Shown: in pieces, positions 52,238 through 60,533 of the stretch
How positions within the stretch are numbered: the first letter of the stretch is position 1
Layout of the letters: each line of letters begins with the position of its first letter
Assembly (NCBI GenBank): GCA_964384375.1
Contig: CAYLLN010000026.1
Location: 17,318-81,317 of the forward strand
Direction: 5' to 3'
DNA from: CAYLLN01 sp964384375
Lineage (GTDB): Bacteria; Planctomycetota; Planctomycetia; Pirellulales; Pirellulaceae
Length of the DNA stretch: 64,000 bases
Program-made: the position numbers and the translations under genes
The notes under the pieces: model-generated
Database searches by the model: none
What the model was told of the DNA's origin: nothing
What the model saw: the letters and a program-made list of their open reading frames with translations, nothing else

Positions 52238-54475
52238 CTATCGCTGAGGCTTGAGCACCACCGTCGCCAGTGGCGGCAGCGTCAGGTTGACTTTGGCCGG
52301 GCGGCCGTGCCAACCGGGTTCTTCGGCTTGAACGCCAGGGAAGTTGCCCAGGTTCGATCCGCCGTAAAACTGCGAGTCGCTGTTGAAGACTTCCTGATAC
52401 CAGCCGAGCTGTGGCACGCCGATCGGATAGTTGTGCCGTGGAACGGGGGTGAAGTTGCAGACGACGACGAGCTGATCGGCCGGGTCTTTTGCCTTGCGAA
52501 GGTACGCGAGCACGCTGTCGTCGCGGCCGTGGCACTCGATCCACTCAAAGCCGGTGCTTTCGAAATCGACCTCGTGCAGTGCCGGCTCGCGGCGGAGGAG
52601 GGCGTTCAGATCGGCCATCATCTTCTTCACGCCGCCGTGCGTTTCCCACTGCAAGAGATCCCACTGCAGCTCCGCGTCGTGGTTCCACTCGTTCCACTGG
52701 CCGAAGTCGGAGCCCATGTAGAGGAGCTTCTTCCCCGGATGCGTCCACATGTAGCTGTAGAGCAGCCGCAGGTTGGCGAACTTCTGCCACAGGTCGCCGG
52801 GCATTTGCGAGAGGAGCGAACGCTTGCCATGCACGACTTCGTCGTGCGAGAGGGGCAGGGCGAAGTTCTCCGTGAAGGCGTAAATGAGGCTGAACGTCAG
52901 CTCGTCGTGATGGTACTTGCGATGAATCGGCTCGTCGCGCATGTAGCGGAGCGTGTCGTTCATCCACCCCATGTTCCACTTGATGCTGAAGCCGAGACCG
53001 CCCGTGTAGGTCGGCCGCGAAACGCCACCCCAGGCGGTCGATTCCTCGGCGATGGTCAGCACGCCCGGATGATTGCCGTGAGCATGGATGTTGAACTCTT
53101 GCAGGAGCGAGATCGCTTCCAGGTTCTCGCGGCCGCCGTACTGATTCGGCAGCCACTCCCCTTCCTTGCGGCTGTAATCGAGGTAGAGCATCGACGCGAC
53201 TGCATCGACCCGCAGGCCGTCGATGTGGTACTTCTCGAACCAGAACAGGGCGTTGCCGAGCAAGAAGTTACGGACCTCATTTCGCCCGTAGTTGAAAATC
53301 ATCGTCCCCCAGTCGGGATGCTCGCCTTGCCGCGGGTCTTCGTGCTCGTAGCACGCCGTGCCATCGAACCGCCGCAAGCCGTGGCCGTCCTTGGGGAAGT
53401 GGGCAGGAACCCAGTCGAGAATCACACCCAGATCGTGCTGGTGGCAGTAATCGACGAAGTAGGCGAAATCCTCGGGTGTGCCATAGCGGCTGGTGACGGA
53501 GTAATAGCCGACCGTTTGATAGCCCCACGAACCGGAATAGGGATGCTCGCTAATCGGCAGCAGTTCGATATGCGTGTAGCCCATCTCCTGGCAATACGCG
53601 ACAAGCTGGTGGGCGAGGTCGCGATAGTTCATCCAGCCGTGATGCCGTTCGGGCGAGCGCTTCCAACTGCCGAGGTGAACTTCATAGATCGAGATCGGCC
53701 GCTCGTGCTGGTTGGTGTTGGCCCGCCGGTCCATCCAGGCCTGATCGTTCCAGCGGAATCGCGTGAGGTCGGTCACGATCGACGCGGTACACGGCGGCAG
53801 TTCGGCCGCATAGCCGAACGGATCACTCTTGTCGATCACTTCGCCGTACTTGCCGCGGACGCGGAACTTGTATTTCTGCCCCGCCTCGATGCCGGGAATG
53901 AACAGTTCCCAGATGCCGCCGGTATCGTGGTGCCTCATCGGGTGGCGTCGGCCATCCCAGCGATTAAAGTCACCGACGACGCTAATGCTCTGCGCGTTTG
54001 GGGCCCACACGGCAAAGTTGGTGCCGCGAACGCCGTCCACCTCGCGGACCTGCGCCCCGAACTTGTCGTAGCACTGCAGCATCTTCCCTTCGCCGAAGAG
54101 ATGCAGGTCGAAGTCAGAGAGGTAAGGCGCGAACGCATATGGATCGTGAACAGTTTGCATCTGGCCCTCGTGGTCGGCAATTCGCAGTTGATAGTGGCCA
54201 CCGGACATCGCGCTTTCAAGCGAATTATCCAGCTTGTTGTCGAGCGGGCAAATCGCCTCGTAAAGTCCGGCCGGGTGCAGCTTCCGCATCGGCCGCGCGG
54301 CCTGATGAGCCGCATCGACGACCCAAGCTTGCTGACTGTCCGGCAGAAACGCCCGCACGGCCAGCATTTTACGCCCGCCGTGCGAAATCGTCTGCGGGCC
54401 AAGCACGTCGGCCGGGTTGTGAAGATGTCCGTCGAGCAGGGCTTGCATCCCCTCCAGCGAAACGCTCGTACGCAC
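52238..54475 (-). CDS. glgB: 1,4-alpha-glucan branching enzyme
   Basis: 745 residues of the GH13 family; it introduces alpha-1,6 branches in glycogen. An N-terminal extra domain (about 1-110) precedes the CBM48 module (F-A-V-W-A-P-N-A near 150). The catalytic barrel shows D-G-L-R-V-D-A-V-A-S-M (nucleophile Asp), L-T-I-A-E-E-S-T-A-W (acid Glu) and L-P-L-S-H-D-E-V-V-H (transition-state Asp). The GTG start at 54475 has GGAG 7 bases upstream. With the phosphorylase at 41-43 kb it indicates glycogen storage. Confidence 0.95.
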   Translation of the reverse strand: MRTSVSLEGMQALLDGHLHNPADVLGPQTISHGGRKMLAVRAFLPDSQQAWVVDAAHQAARPMRKLHPAGLYEAICPLDNKLDNSLESAMSGGHYQLRIADHEGQMQTVHDPYAFAPYLSDFDLHLFGEGKMLQCYDKFGAQVREVDGVRGTNFAVWAPNAQSISVVGDFNRWDGRRHPMRHHDTGGIWELFIPGIEAGQKYKFRVRGKYGEVIDKSDPFGYAAELPPCTASIVTDLTRFRWNDQAWMDRRANTNQHERPISIYEVHLGSWKRSPERHHGWMNYRDLAHQLVAYCQEMGYTHIELLPISEHPYSGSWGYQTVGYYSVTSRYGTPEDFAYFVDYCHQHDLGVILDWVPAHFPKDGHGLRRFDGTACYEHEDPRQGEHPDWGTMIFNYGRNEVRNFLLGNALFWFEKYHIDGLRVDAVASMLYLDYSRKEGEWLPNQYGGRENLEAISLLQEFNIHAHGNHPGVLTIAEESTAWGGVSRPTYTGGLGFSIKWNMGWMNDTLRYMRDEPIHRKYHHDELTFSLIYAFTENFALPLSHDEVVHGKRSLLSQMPGDLWQKFANLRLLYSYMWTHPGKKLLYMGSDFGQWNEWNHDAELQWDLLQWETHGGVKKMMADLNALLRREPALHEVDFESTGFEWIECHGRDDSVLAYLRKAKDPADQLVVVCNFTPVPRHNYPIGVPQLGWYQEVFNSDSQFYGGSNLGNFPGVQAEEPGWHGRPAKVNLTLPPLATVVLKPQR

Positions 54476-54554
54476 GCCAAACTCCTTGAGGCTTGAGGCA
54501 ACCGTGCCGCGCGGAACTTGGTCCGTTTCCGCGCATCAGGTCCGTGGTGGTCAG

Positions 54555-55205
54555 TTACTTGCTCTGGAACATGGGAAACCATCGAACGACAGTCGATGCC
54601 AGCCGGGAGATCAAGCTGGCGGTTGGCCGCACGCGGGACCGCGCGACGCGAGGAGCGGGTCGAGCACTGCGAGCGGAATCATCGTGGCCTGCGTCAAAGC
54701 GGAACTTCCGCCCGCGATGGCGAATGATTCGCACATCGGGGGCTTCGTCGGGTGCCTCGCTCGCGCTGCGGGTTGGCAGGGCCGCCAGATCGTCCGTCGC
54801 CCCGGCTGGCTCGCGGCACTCGACGGTGTGGATCGACATGGCCCGGTCGATCCGCTGCCAGAGGTCACCGTTCTTGACCGGTGTTAGTTTGCCGTACCGC
54901 TCCCATTGCCAATCGCTTTCGCGCCACTGGGCCAGGCCGTGCCGCACACCGCGACTGATCGAGCGGCGGGCCGAGACGAGCGTGACCCGCGAGGGCTCGT
55001 CGAGGGATTCCAAGCCGCGGACGATCGCCAGAAGCTCCAGCCGTTCGGGCGAACCTTCGGGCTCGTCATCCTCGGCTTCGAGGTGGGTTTCGCCGCCGGC
55101 CGTTTGCAGGACGAATCGCCACTGGCCGGCGGGACCGTAGTCGCCGCTGCCGTTGCGAACCGCCACCTGGGGCGTAAGGAGAAAGTGAGGAACAGGGACG
55201 CTCAT
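54555..55205 (-). CDS. RNase HI-like protein with lost catalytic residues
   Basis: 216 residues. Residues about 45-135 follow RNase HI: E-R-L-E-L-L-A-I-V-R-G-L-E-S-L matches N-R-M-E-L-M-A-A-I-V, and P-V-K-N-G-D-L-W-Q-R-I-D matches P-V-K-N-V-D-L-W-Q-R-L-D. However, the first Asp (D-G-S motif), the Asp of T-D-S-Q-Y-V (here S-A-R-R-S-I) and the last Asp are absent; only the Glu of M-E-L is kept. Residues 140-216 are a basic, low-homology tail. It is probably catalytically inactive and may be a nucleic-acid-binding derivative. The ATG at 55205 has no strong ribosome site. Confidence 0.65.
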   Translation of the reverse strand: MSVPVPHFLLTPQVAVRNGSGDYGPAGQWRFVLQTAGGETHLEAEDDEPEGSPERLELLAIVRGLESLDEPSRVTLVSARRSISRGVRHGLAQWRESDWQWERYGKLTPVKNGDLWQRIDRAMSIHTVECREPAGATDDLAALPTRSASEAPDEAPDVRIIRHRGRKFRFDAGHDDSARSARPAPRVARSRVRPTASLISRLASTVVRWFPMFQSK

Positions 55206-55396
55206 TGCCGCAAGGACGCCACTGGGAGCCGATCAAATCCGTTCCGCCATGCGGGCGTCCTTCGCCCACTGCCGCCTGCCGGGACCGCCGTCCCAGCAGA
55301 GCAGCTATCGTCAAACTTCGCGCGACCTCTGTAGTTTTCCCGCGCCGCACGAATTGTCACGCGCATCTCTTGGAGGAAGCCCGCCGGCATCGCACA

Positions 55397-56149
55397 ATGA
55401 GGATCATGTCCGCGGAACTTCCGTCACAGCCCGAACAAGCGCCGCCCGTGGGGCAGGCTTCCAGCCTGCCAGAATCTGGCCTGTCACAACAAGCGGTCGC
55501 AGGCGAAGCTCCTCCCGATCCTTCGTCACACGACATTGCGATCGAAGCCGTCGTGTACGACATGCACCCGGCACTCGCACCGCGCAATTGGGCCGCCGAC
55601 TATCCCTACGGCTCGCCGCAGGCAGGTGGCGACAACCCGTTTCAGGTCCGGCCGCAAGACATTTACCGTCCGCCGCCCATCTTTAACTTCGAGTTTCACC
55701 CGCCTAAGCCGGCAGAATATGTCGTCCCGCAGCGATTTGGCATGTCGGCCATCCTGGGCATTACCACCGCGCTGGCCATCCTCTTCGGTGCAATGCACTG
55801 GCTCAGTGCCGAGCCCGGTTGGTATCTGTTCCTCGGCGCGCAGTCGATCATCATCTGCCTCGTGCAGATGTTTCACGGCAAAGCGCCGCGGCAGGCATCG
55901 GCCGTGGCGGGAGCGATCATCGCGCCGCTGTTTGTCCTCGGTGCGGCGTGGTTCTCGAAGGACCTGGACGCTGCCGCCGCCCTTTGTTTCATGGTCGCGA
56001 GCGTCCCCTTCGGCGCTTTCATCGGATACCTGAACGGGACCTGTGCCGCGGGTATCTTTCTCGTCATGGACAAGGCCGAGAAATATCTCCGCGGCGAGGA
56101 CGATGCTCCACACACTCCTGCGGCCGCACCACCGGCAGGTGCGTCATGA
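55397..56149 (+). CDS. Four-helix membrane protein of unknown function
   Basis: About 250 residues (start 55397, or 55406 with GAGG just before it). The first 100 residues are disordered and Pro-rich and include a stretch encoded by the hairpin repeat at 55452. Four hydrophobic helices follow: I-L-G-I-T-T-A-L-A-I-L-F, F-L-G-A-Q-S-I-I-I-C-L-V, A-G-A-I-I-A-P-L-F-V-L-G and a long A-A-L-C-F-M-V-A-S-V-P-F-G-A segment. Its stop overlaps the start of the next gene (ATGA), so the two form a pair. Not recognised. Confidence 0.65.
   Translation: MRIMSAELPSQPEQAPPVGQASSLPESGLSQQAVAGEAPPDPSSHDIAIEAVVYDMHPALAPRNWAADYPYGSPQAGGDNPFQVRPQDIYRPPPIFNFEFHPPKPAEYVVPQRFGMSAILGITTALAILFGAMHWLSAEPGWYLFLGAQSIIICLVQMFHGKAPRQASAVAGAIIAPLFVLGAAWFSKDLDAAAALCFMVASVPFGAFIGYLNGTCAAGIFLVMDKAEKYLRGEDDAPHTPAAAPPAGAS
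55452..55470 (+). repeat. Hairpin repeat within a coding sequence
   Basis: GGCAGGC-TTCCA-GCCTGCC, a perfect 7-bp stem read in frame as part of G-Q-A-S-S-L-P. Related stems occur at 27608 and 52051. Confidence 0.6.
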
Positions 56150-56412
56150 CCGCTCCGGCCGGCACACCCGTTTTCAACTGCATCGTCAATGTGGGCCGCA
56201 CGGCCGACGGCAGCGTGTTAGCGACCGTGGCGAACCTCCCCAATCTCTGGACCACAGCGAAGAGCGAGCGCGAGGCGTTATCGCAAGTCGTTGCCGCCTT
56301 CAAGCAGAACGTCAGCCTGCTGCACACGCTCGGCCAGCCGATCCCCTGGATCGAGCCGCCGACGCCTCCCGCGCCGGGCGAAACCCAGCGGCTGATTGCC
56401 GTGCATCTCTAG
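56146..56412 (+). CDS. Small HicB-like protein
   Basis: 88 residues, overlapping the previous stop by ATGA. The pattern F-N-C-I-V-N-V-G-R-T-A-D-G-S-V-L-A-T-V-A-N-L-P, followed by an S-E-R-E-A-L helix, resembles the HicB-like partial RNase H fold. No HicA toxin gene and no DNA-binding domain is seen, so a role as toxin-antitoxin partner is not supported. It is translationally coupled to the membrane protein. Confidence 0.55.
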   Translation: MTAPAGTPVFNCIVNVGRTADGSVLATVANLPNLWTTAKSEREALSQVVAAFKQNVSLLHTLGQPIPWIEPPTPPAPGETQRLIAVHL

Positions 56413-56421
56413 CAGCCTCGC

Positions 56422-57852
56422 TCAAACTATCTCCTCAATTACCTTCCCCTCCACAAACGTCAGCCGTTCGTTGCGGCCCAGATGTGGATACGTGAGCTGG
56501 TGCTGGTCGAGCCCCAACTGATGCAAGATCGTCGTGTGGATGTCGCGAAAATGATACGGCTTCTCGACCGCCTTGAGGCCGATGGCGTCGGTCGCGCCGA
56601 CCACCTGCCCACCGCGGATGCCGCCACCGGCCAGCCACATCGTGAAGCCCAGGTTGTGATGGTCTCGCCCTTTGCCCGACTCAGCTTCCGGCGATCGGCC
56701 AAATTCGCCTCCCCACAGAACGAGCGTGCTGTCCAAGAGGCCGCGGCGCTTCAGGTCCGTTAGCAGGGCCGCCACCGGCTGGTCGGTTTCTGCTGCCTTG
56801 CGGAGATGATTCTCCTCGATGTCGCTGTGAGCATCCCACTGCATGTTCCCCGGCCCGCCGCCGGAAACGACACAGGTAAACCGCACCCCTTGTTCGACTA
56901 GTTTGCGGGCGAGCAAACATCGCCGGCCGTAATCGTGCGTCGGTTCCCTGCCCACTCCATAAAGATCGAGCGTTTCCTGCGACTCGCGCGACAGGTCGAG
57001 AATCTCCGGTGCCTCGCTCTGCATCTTGAATGCCAGGTCGTAGGCGTTCATCCGGGCGTGGAACTCCTCATCGGCCGGGTCGAGCGTCGCCTCGTTCAGC
57101 TTGCGGATCAAATCGACAGTCTGCTTCCGCTTCGTGGGATCGACACCCTTGGGAAGCGACAAATTCAGGACTGGCCGTTCACCCGGGCGAAACATCGTCG
57201 GCTGATGGACGGCAGGCAAAAACCCATGCATGTACATCGGCTGGCCTGCCTCGAGCGCGCCGAGCGGATCGGGGAGCACGACATACGCCGGCAGCGCCTC
57301 GCTTTCAGCTCCGAGGCCATAAAGAATCCACGACCCCATGCTCGGAAAGCCGGGCGTGATGCGGCCGGAAAACAGCTCGTACTGGGCAGCCGAATGCACG
57401 ACCATGTCGCCGTGGCACGAACGGAGAATCGCCAAGTCATCGACGCATTTGGCCGTATGCGGAAACAGGTCCGAGACCTCGATCCCCGCCTCGCCGTACT
57501 TGCGAAACGTCCGCTTGGTACCGAGAATTTTTGCGTCGCGCTGAATGAACTGGTACTTCGCCTCACCGAACTCTGCCGGTCGCGATTGGCCGTGCAGTTC
57601 GTTCAAGAGCGGTTTGGGATCGAACGTTTCGAGATGGCTCGGCCCGCCTGCCATGAACAGGAAGATCACCGCCTTGGCTTTGGGAGCGAAGTGCGGCAGC
57701 CTTGCCGCCAACGGATTCGCTTCACTAGCGCGAAGTCGCTCCTGATTCAACATGGAGGCAAGTGCCAGCCCGCCAAAGCCGCAGAAGGCATCGCGCACGA
57801 ACTCGCGTCGCGTGCGGGTGGGGCGAACGTGTTGGCAGCCGCTGGGAATCAT
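56422..57852 (-). CDS. DUF1501 protein with Tat-like signal
   Basis: 476 residues from the ATG at 57852. The N-terminus has T-R-R-E-F-V-R-D-A-F-C-G-F-G-G-L-A, a twin-arginine-type signal. DUF1501 motifs are F-L-F-M-A-G-G-P-S-H-L-E-T-F-D-P-K-P, W-D-A-H-S-D-I-E, and L-W-G-G-E-F-G-R-S-P-E-A with G-R-D-H-H-N-L-G. It lies 50 bases after the DUF1549/DUF1553 cytochrome gene on the same strand, the standard planctomycete pair. A palindrome related to 59811-59825 lies at its 5' end (57862-57876). Confidence 0.9.
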   Translation of the reverse strand: MIPSGCQHVRPTRTRREFVRDAFCGFGGLALASMLNQERLRASEANPLAARLPHFAPKAKAVIFLFMAGGPSHLETFDPKPLLNELHGQSRPAEFGEAKYQFIQRDAKILGTKRTFRKYGEAGIEVSDLFPHTAKCVDDLAILRSCHGDMVVHSAAQYELFSGRITPGFPSMGSWILYGLGAESEALPAYVVLPDPLGALEAGQPMYMHGFLPAVHQPTMFRPGERPVLNLSLPKGVDPTKRKQTVDLIRKLNEATLDPADEEFHARMNAYDLAFKMQSEAPEILDLSRESQETLDLYGVGREPTHDYGRRCLLARKLVEQGVRFTCVVSGGGPGNMQWDAHSDIEENHLRKAAETDQPVAALLTDLKRRGLLDSTLVLWGGEFGRSPEAESGKGRDHHNLGFTMWLAGGGIRGGQVVGATDAIGLKAVEKPYHFRDIHTTILHQLGLDQHQLTYPHLGRNERLTFVEGKVIEEIV

Positions 57853-57861
57853 CACATAGCC

Positions 57862-57876
57862 GCGACCACTAGTCGC
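57862..57876. repeat. Short palindromic repeat ahead of DUF1501
   Basis: GCGACCACTAGTCGC, a diverged copy of GCGACCACTGGTCGC at 59811-59825. Located just before the DUF1501 start codon. Confidence 0.5.
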
Positions 57877-57902
57877 ATCATTTGAAGTGAGTAGCAAGTC
57901 GT

Positions 57903-60272
57903 TTAAGGTACATACGCAAAGTCGTTGAGGTTGAACAGAGCCAGAGTGAACTCTTCGAGCGGATTTTCACGCAAGAACTCAACCGAAGTGGCCAGTTCCG
58001 CTTCGGTCGGCGAGCGGCCAAGCGCGCGGAGGTAGCCATTACGGATCGTCGTCTCCGGCGAGCGGGAGGCGTTAGCCTCCCGATGATTCTCCGCTGCCTC
58101 CGAGTTCAAATCATCGGGGAGCTGACGCACCCCGCTCGCCAAGTCATCGGCAAACGCCTTCGCCAACTCGTTCGAGGTCGTCCCATTCAAGAGTTCCAGC
58201 GCCTGCGGGGCGTGCGTACTCGATTCGCGCCGGCTGCAGCTTGTAAGCAATGCCGGGCCATCGAACGTCTCCATGAACGGTAGCCGGAGGTTGCGTTTCG
58301 CGATCAGGTAGATCGACCGGCGATCGTGCTGCGATATGTCTCGCGGCGGCTGCCACTGGGACGGCTTGTAGAGCTGATTGACGAGATCCTGATCGACCGG
58401 CGTCATCACGCTCGCCCCGCCAAGCTGCAGTTTCAGCCGGCCACTGGCCGCCAGCATCGCATCTCGCAACTCTTCGGCCGACAACCGTCGCCGACTCTGC
58501 CGCCAGAGAAGTCGATTCTCCGGGTCAGTTAGCTCCGCGTTCCGAGCTCCGCGCTCCGCACTTGATTGCCGATACGCCGTGCTGCAAACGATCCTTCGAT
58601 GTACCCGCTTCAGGTTCCAACCCGACTCCAGCAAGTCGGACGCCAAATAGTCGAGCAACTCCGGATGACTCGGCCGCTCGCCCCGGATGCCAAAGTCGTT
58701 TGCAGTCTTCACGATTCCCGTGCCAAAGTGCTGCTGCCAGAGGCGATTCACGATTACCCGCGGCACCAATGGGTTGGCCGGATCGGTGAGCCACGCGGCC
58801 AGCTGCATCCGCGGCCGGCTGTCGTCGGCCGCCAGTTCCGGCAGATCGGCCGAAACAAGCACGCTCGGCGGTCGAGGGCCGACGGCATCGAGCTTCTGCT
58901 CCCACATGCCACGGCGGAGAACGTGTATGGGTGTGCGATTGGAGAAGTCGTTCCAGGTGGCCGGAATTGTCGCCAGCGGTGCCGGCAGCGTTTCTTCCAG
59001 TGCGTCGATCATCGCCTGCATCTGCACCCGCTCTTCGCCGGTTTTCGTGCGGGCGACGACCTTGATGCGTTCCATCTCAGCCTTGATCCGCTTCGTCTCG
59101 GATTCCCACGCCTCGTGCTCGGCAGGTGGGGCGAGCGAGACGTTGTGCTCGTCGGTCGCCGCGAGATACGCCTGCAACCGGTAGTAGTCGCGCTGTGTGA
59201 TCGGCTCGAGTTTGTGGTTGTGGCAGCGGGCACAGCCAACCGAAAGGCCAAGCAACGCCGTGCCGAGGATATCCGTGCGTTCCGTCAGCACCTCGTTTCG
59301 CGAGAGGGCGATGTCGGGGTTACCCGCATTCCGGCGAACAGGGCCAAGCCGGTGAAAGATCGACGCTGTCAGGCACTCGGGATCGTTCGGACCGATCTCA
59401 TCGCCAGCGATCTGTTCGCGGACGAACTGATCAAACGGTTTATCGCTATTGAACGAGCGAATGACATAGTCGCGGAACCGCCAGGCATCCGGCACGTGGC
59501 GGTCGTATTCGTAACCTTCCGTTTCGGCATAGCGAACCACGTCGAGCCAGTGCTGCGCCTGCCGTTCGCCAAAGAGGGGGCTGGCGATTAGTCGATCGAC
59601 GATCCGCTCGTAGGCATCCGGTCGCTCGTCAGCCGTGAAGGCGGTGATTTCATCCGGCGATGGCGGCAGTCCAATCAGATCGAACGAGAGTCGGCGAATC
59701 AGCACCGGCGGTGAAGCTTCTGGCGAGAATGTCCAGCCGCGGGCTGCGAGGTTGTCGAGGAGGAATTGGTCGATGAATTGGGAGGGCGAGGCTCCCGCCG
59801 AGAGGACCGCGCGACCACTGGTCGCGGCTTTGATCGGCTGGAACGCCCAATGCCTGCGGACCTCCTCGGGCCACGATTCTGCCGCGGCCGTCTCTTCGCG
59901 CGGGTCGGGCGCGCCCAGTTCGATCCACTTCACAAAATCGGCGACGATCTCGGCCGTCAGCGGCGGCTTCTTCGGCGGCATCTCGTAGCCGTTCTCGTGC
60001 TTGATCGCCTGCAAAAGCAAGCTTTTCGCCGGTTTGCCGGGGATCACGGCTGGACCGGTATCGCCGCCGCGACGGGCCCCCTGGCGCGAGTCAAGCCGCA
60101 GGCCCCCTTGCAGCTCTTTCGCCTGGGCCGAGTGGCAGGCGTAGCAATGTTCCGCCAGCACCGGCTCAATCTGTTCGCGAAAGAGCTTGATTCCCGCGTC
60201 GTCCTCGCTCCAAACGACTGCCGGTGCAGACAGGAACGCTAGGACGGCGGCAAGGGGAGCGAATCGAACCAT
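57903..60272 (-). CDS. Planctomycete cytochrome (PSCyt1) DUF1549/DUF1553 protein
   Basis: 789 residues from the ATG at 60272, which begins the signal peptide M-V-R-F-A-P-L-A-A-V-L-A; a longer frame upstream lies over the kdp promoter and is rejected. A C-type heme motif C-Y-A-C-H-S is near residue 50 in the PSCyt1 domain. DUF1549 follows (L-I-R-R-L-S-F-D-L-I-G-L-P-P near 190, V-G-C-A-R-C-H-N-H-K near 350), then DUF1553 (W-L-T-D-P-A-N-P, L-W-R-Q-S-R-R-R-L-S-A-E-E-L-R-D). Two repeat insertions are read in frame: about 28 residues near 711-738 from the REPIN-like element and about 16 residues near 149-164 from another palindrome. Confidence 0.88.
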   Translation of the reverse strand: MVRFAPLAAVLAFLSAPAVVWSEDDAGIKLFREQIEPVLAEHCYACHSAQAKELQGGLRLDSRQGARRGGDTGPAVIPGKPAKSLLLQAIKHENGYEMPPKKPPLTAEIVADFVKWIELGAPDPREETAAAESWPEEVRRHWAFQPIKAATSGRAVLSAGASPSQFIDQFLLDNLAARGWTFSPEASPPVLIRRLSFDLIGLPPSPDEITAFTADERPDAYERIVDRLIASPLFGERQAQHWLDVVRYAETEGYEYDRHVPDAWRFRDYVIRSFNSDKPFDQFVREQIAGDEIGPNDPECLTASIFHRLGPVRRNAGNPDIALSRNEVLTERTDILGTALLGLSVGCARCHNHKLEPITQRDYYRLQAYLAATDEHNVSLAPPAEHEAWESETKRIKAEMERIKVVARTKTGEERVQMQAMIDALEETLPAPLATIPATWNDFSNRTPIHVLRRGMWEQKLDAVGPRPPSVLVSADLPELAADDSRPRMQLAAWLTDPANPLVPRVIVNRLWQQHFGTGIVKTANDFGIRGERPSHPELLDYLASDLLESGWNLKRVHRRIVCSTAYRQSSAERGARNAELTDPENRLLWRQSRRRLSAEELRDAMLAASGRLKLQLGGASVMTPVDQDLVNQLYKPSQWQPPRDISQHDRRSIYLIAKRNLRLPFMETFDGPALLTSCSRRESSTHAPQALELLNGTTSNELAKAFADDLASGVRQLPDDLNSEAAENHREANASRSPETTIRNGYLRALGRSPTEAELATSVEFLRENPLEEFTLALFNLNDFAYVP
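58057..58140. repeat. REPIN-like element inside a gene
   Basis: Arms 58057-58087 and 58110-58140 with a 22-base spacer, the same 84-base size and 31-22-31 geometry as the element at 39917-40000, in opposite orientation (its left arm matches the complement of the other's right arm at about 30 of 31 bases). It sits in frame within the DUF1553 domain of the cytochrome gene; 84 is a multiple of three. The right-arm hairpin carries mismatches. Confidence 0.8.
59780..59825. repeat. Double palindrome inside the cytochrome gene
   Basis: GGGAG/CTCCC hairpin (59780-59784 with 59792-59796) followed by the palindrome GCGACCACTGGTCGC (59811-59825). Read in frame on the minus strand as S-G-R-A-V-L-S-A-G-A-S-P-S-Q, a segment inserted between F-Q-P-I-K and F-I-D-Q-F. 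Confidence 0.6.
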
Positions 60273-60367
60273 AACGGCAGTGTACCCGGTGGCGATACCT
60301 GGCTCAAACGCGAGCTTGATCCACGGCATTGACTCTCGTCTTGATGAAATCTTGACACATGGCCCCT

Positions 60368-60389
60368 CCGTTTTGACCCCGTTTTGACC
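60368..60389 (+). promoter_or_regulatory. Tandem 11-bp repeat upstream of kdp
   Basis: CCGTTTTGACC occurs twice back to back (60368-60378 and 60379-60389). An 11-bp period places both on one face of the helix, as for response-regulator sites. Just downstream is TCGAT-N7-ATCGA (60397-60413). A KdpE-type site is possible; the two-component genes are not in the window. Confidence 0.4.
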
Positions 60390-60434
60390 TCCCCTTCGAT
60401 AAATTTCATCGATCTCTTTTTGCGAGGCGCAACC

Positions 60435-60533
60435 ATGCTCGATTTGCTCATGCTGCTGCTCGTGGCCGTGCTCGCGGCATTGTCGCTGGGGCTCGTGGCC
60501 GGGTGTGGAGCACTTCACGGAGACAAACCATGA
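60435..60533 (+). CDS. Small membrane protein preceding kdpF
   Basis: A 32-residue ORF that is almost entirely one hydrophobic helix (L-L-M-L-L-L-V-A-V-L-A-A-L-S-L-G-L-V-A-G-C) with a short polar tail H-G-D-K-P. Its stop overlaps the kdpF start (CCATGA), indicating translational coupling. Comparable tiny single-helix ORFs ahead of kdpF are, to my recollection, found in other kdp operons, but I cannot confirm homology. It may be a regulatory or assembly peptide of the Kdp complex. Confidence 0.6.
   Translation: MLDLLMLLLVAVLAALSLGLVAGCGALHGDKP

Noticed and set aside
52133..54496. A 787-codon open frame antisense to glgB
   Set aside because: The minus strand encodes a complete branching enzyme with all catalytic motifs.
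60273..60518. N-terminal extension of the cytochrome protein
   Set aside because: It would run through the kdp upstream repeats; the ATG at 60272 starts a proper signal peptide.
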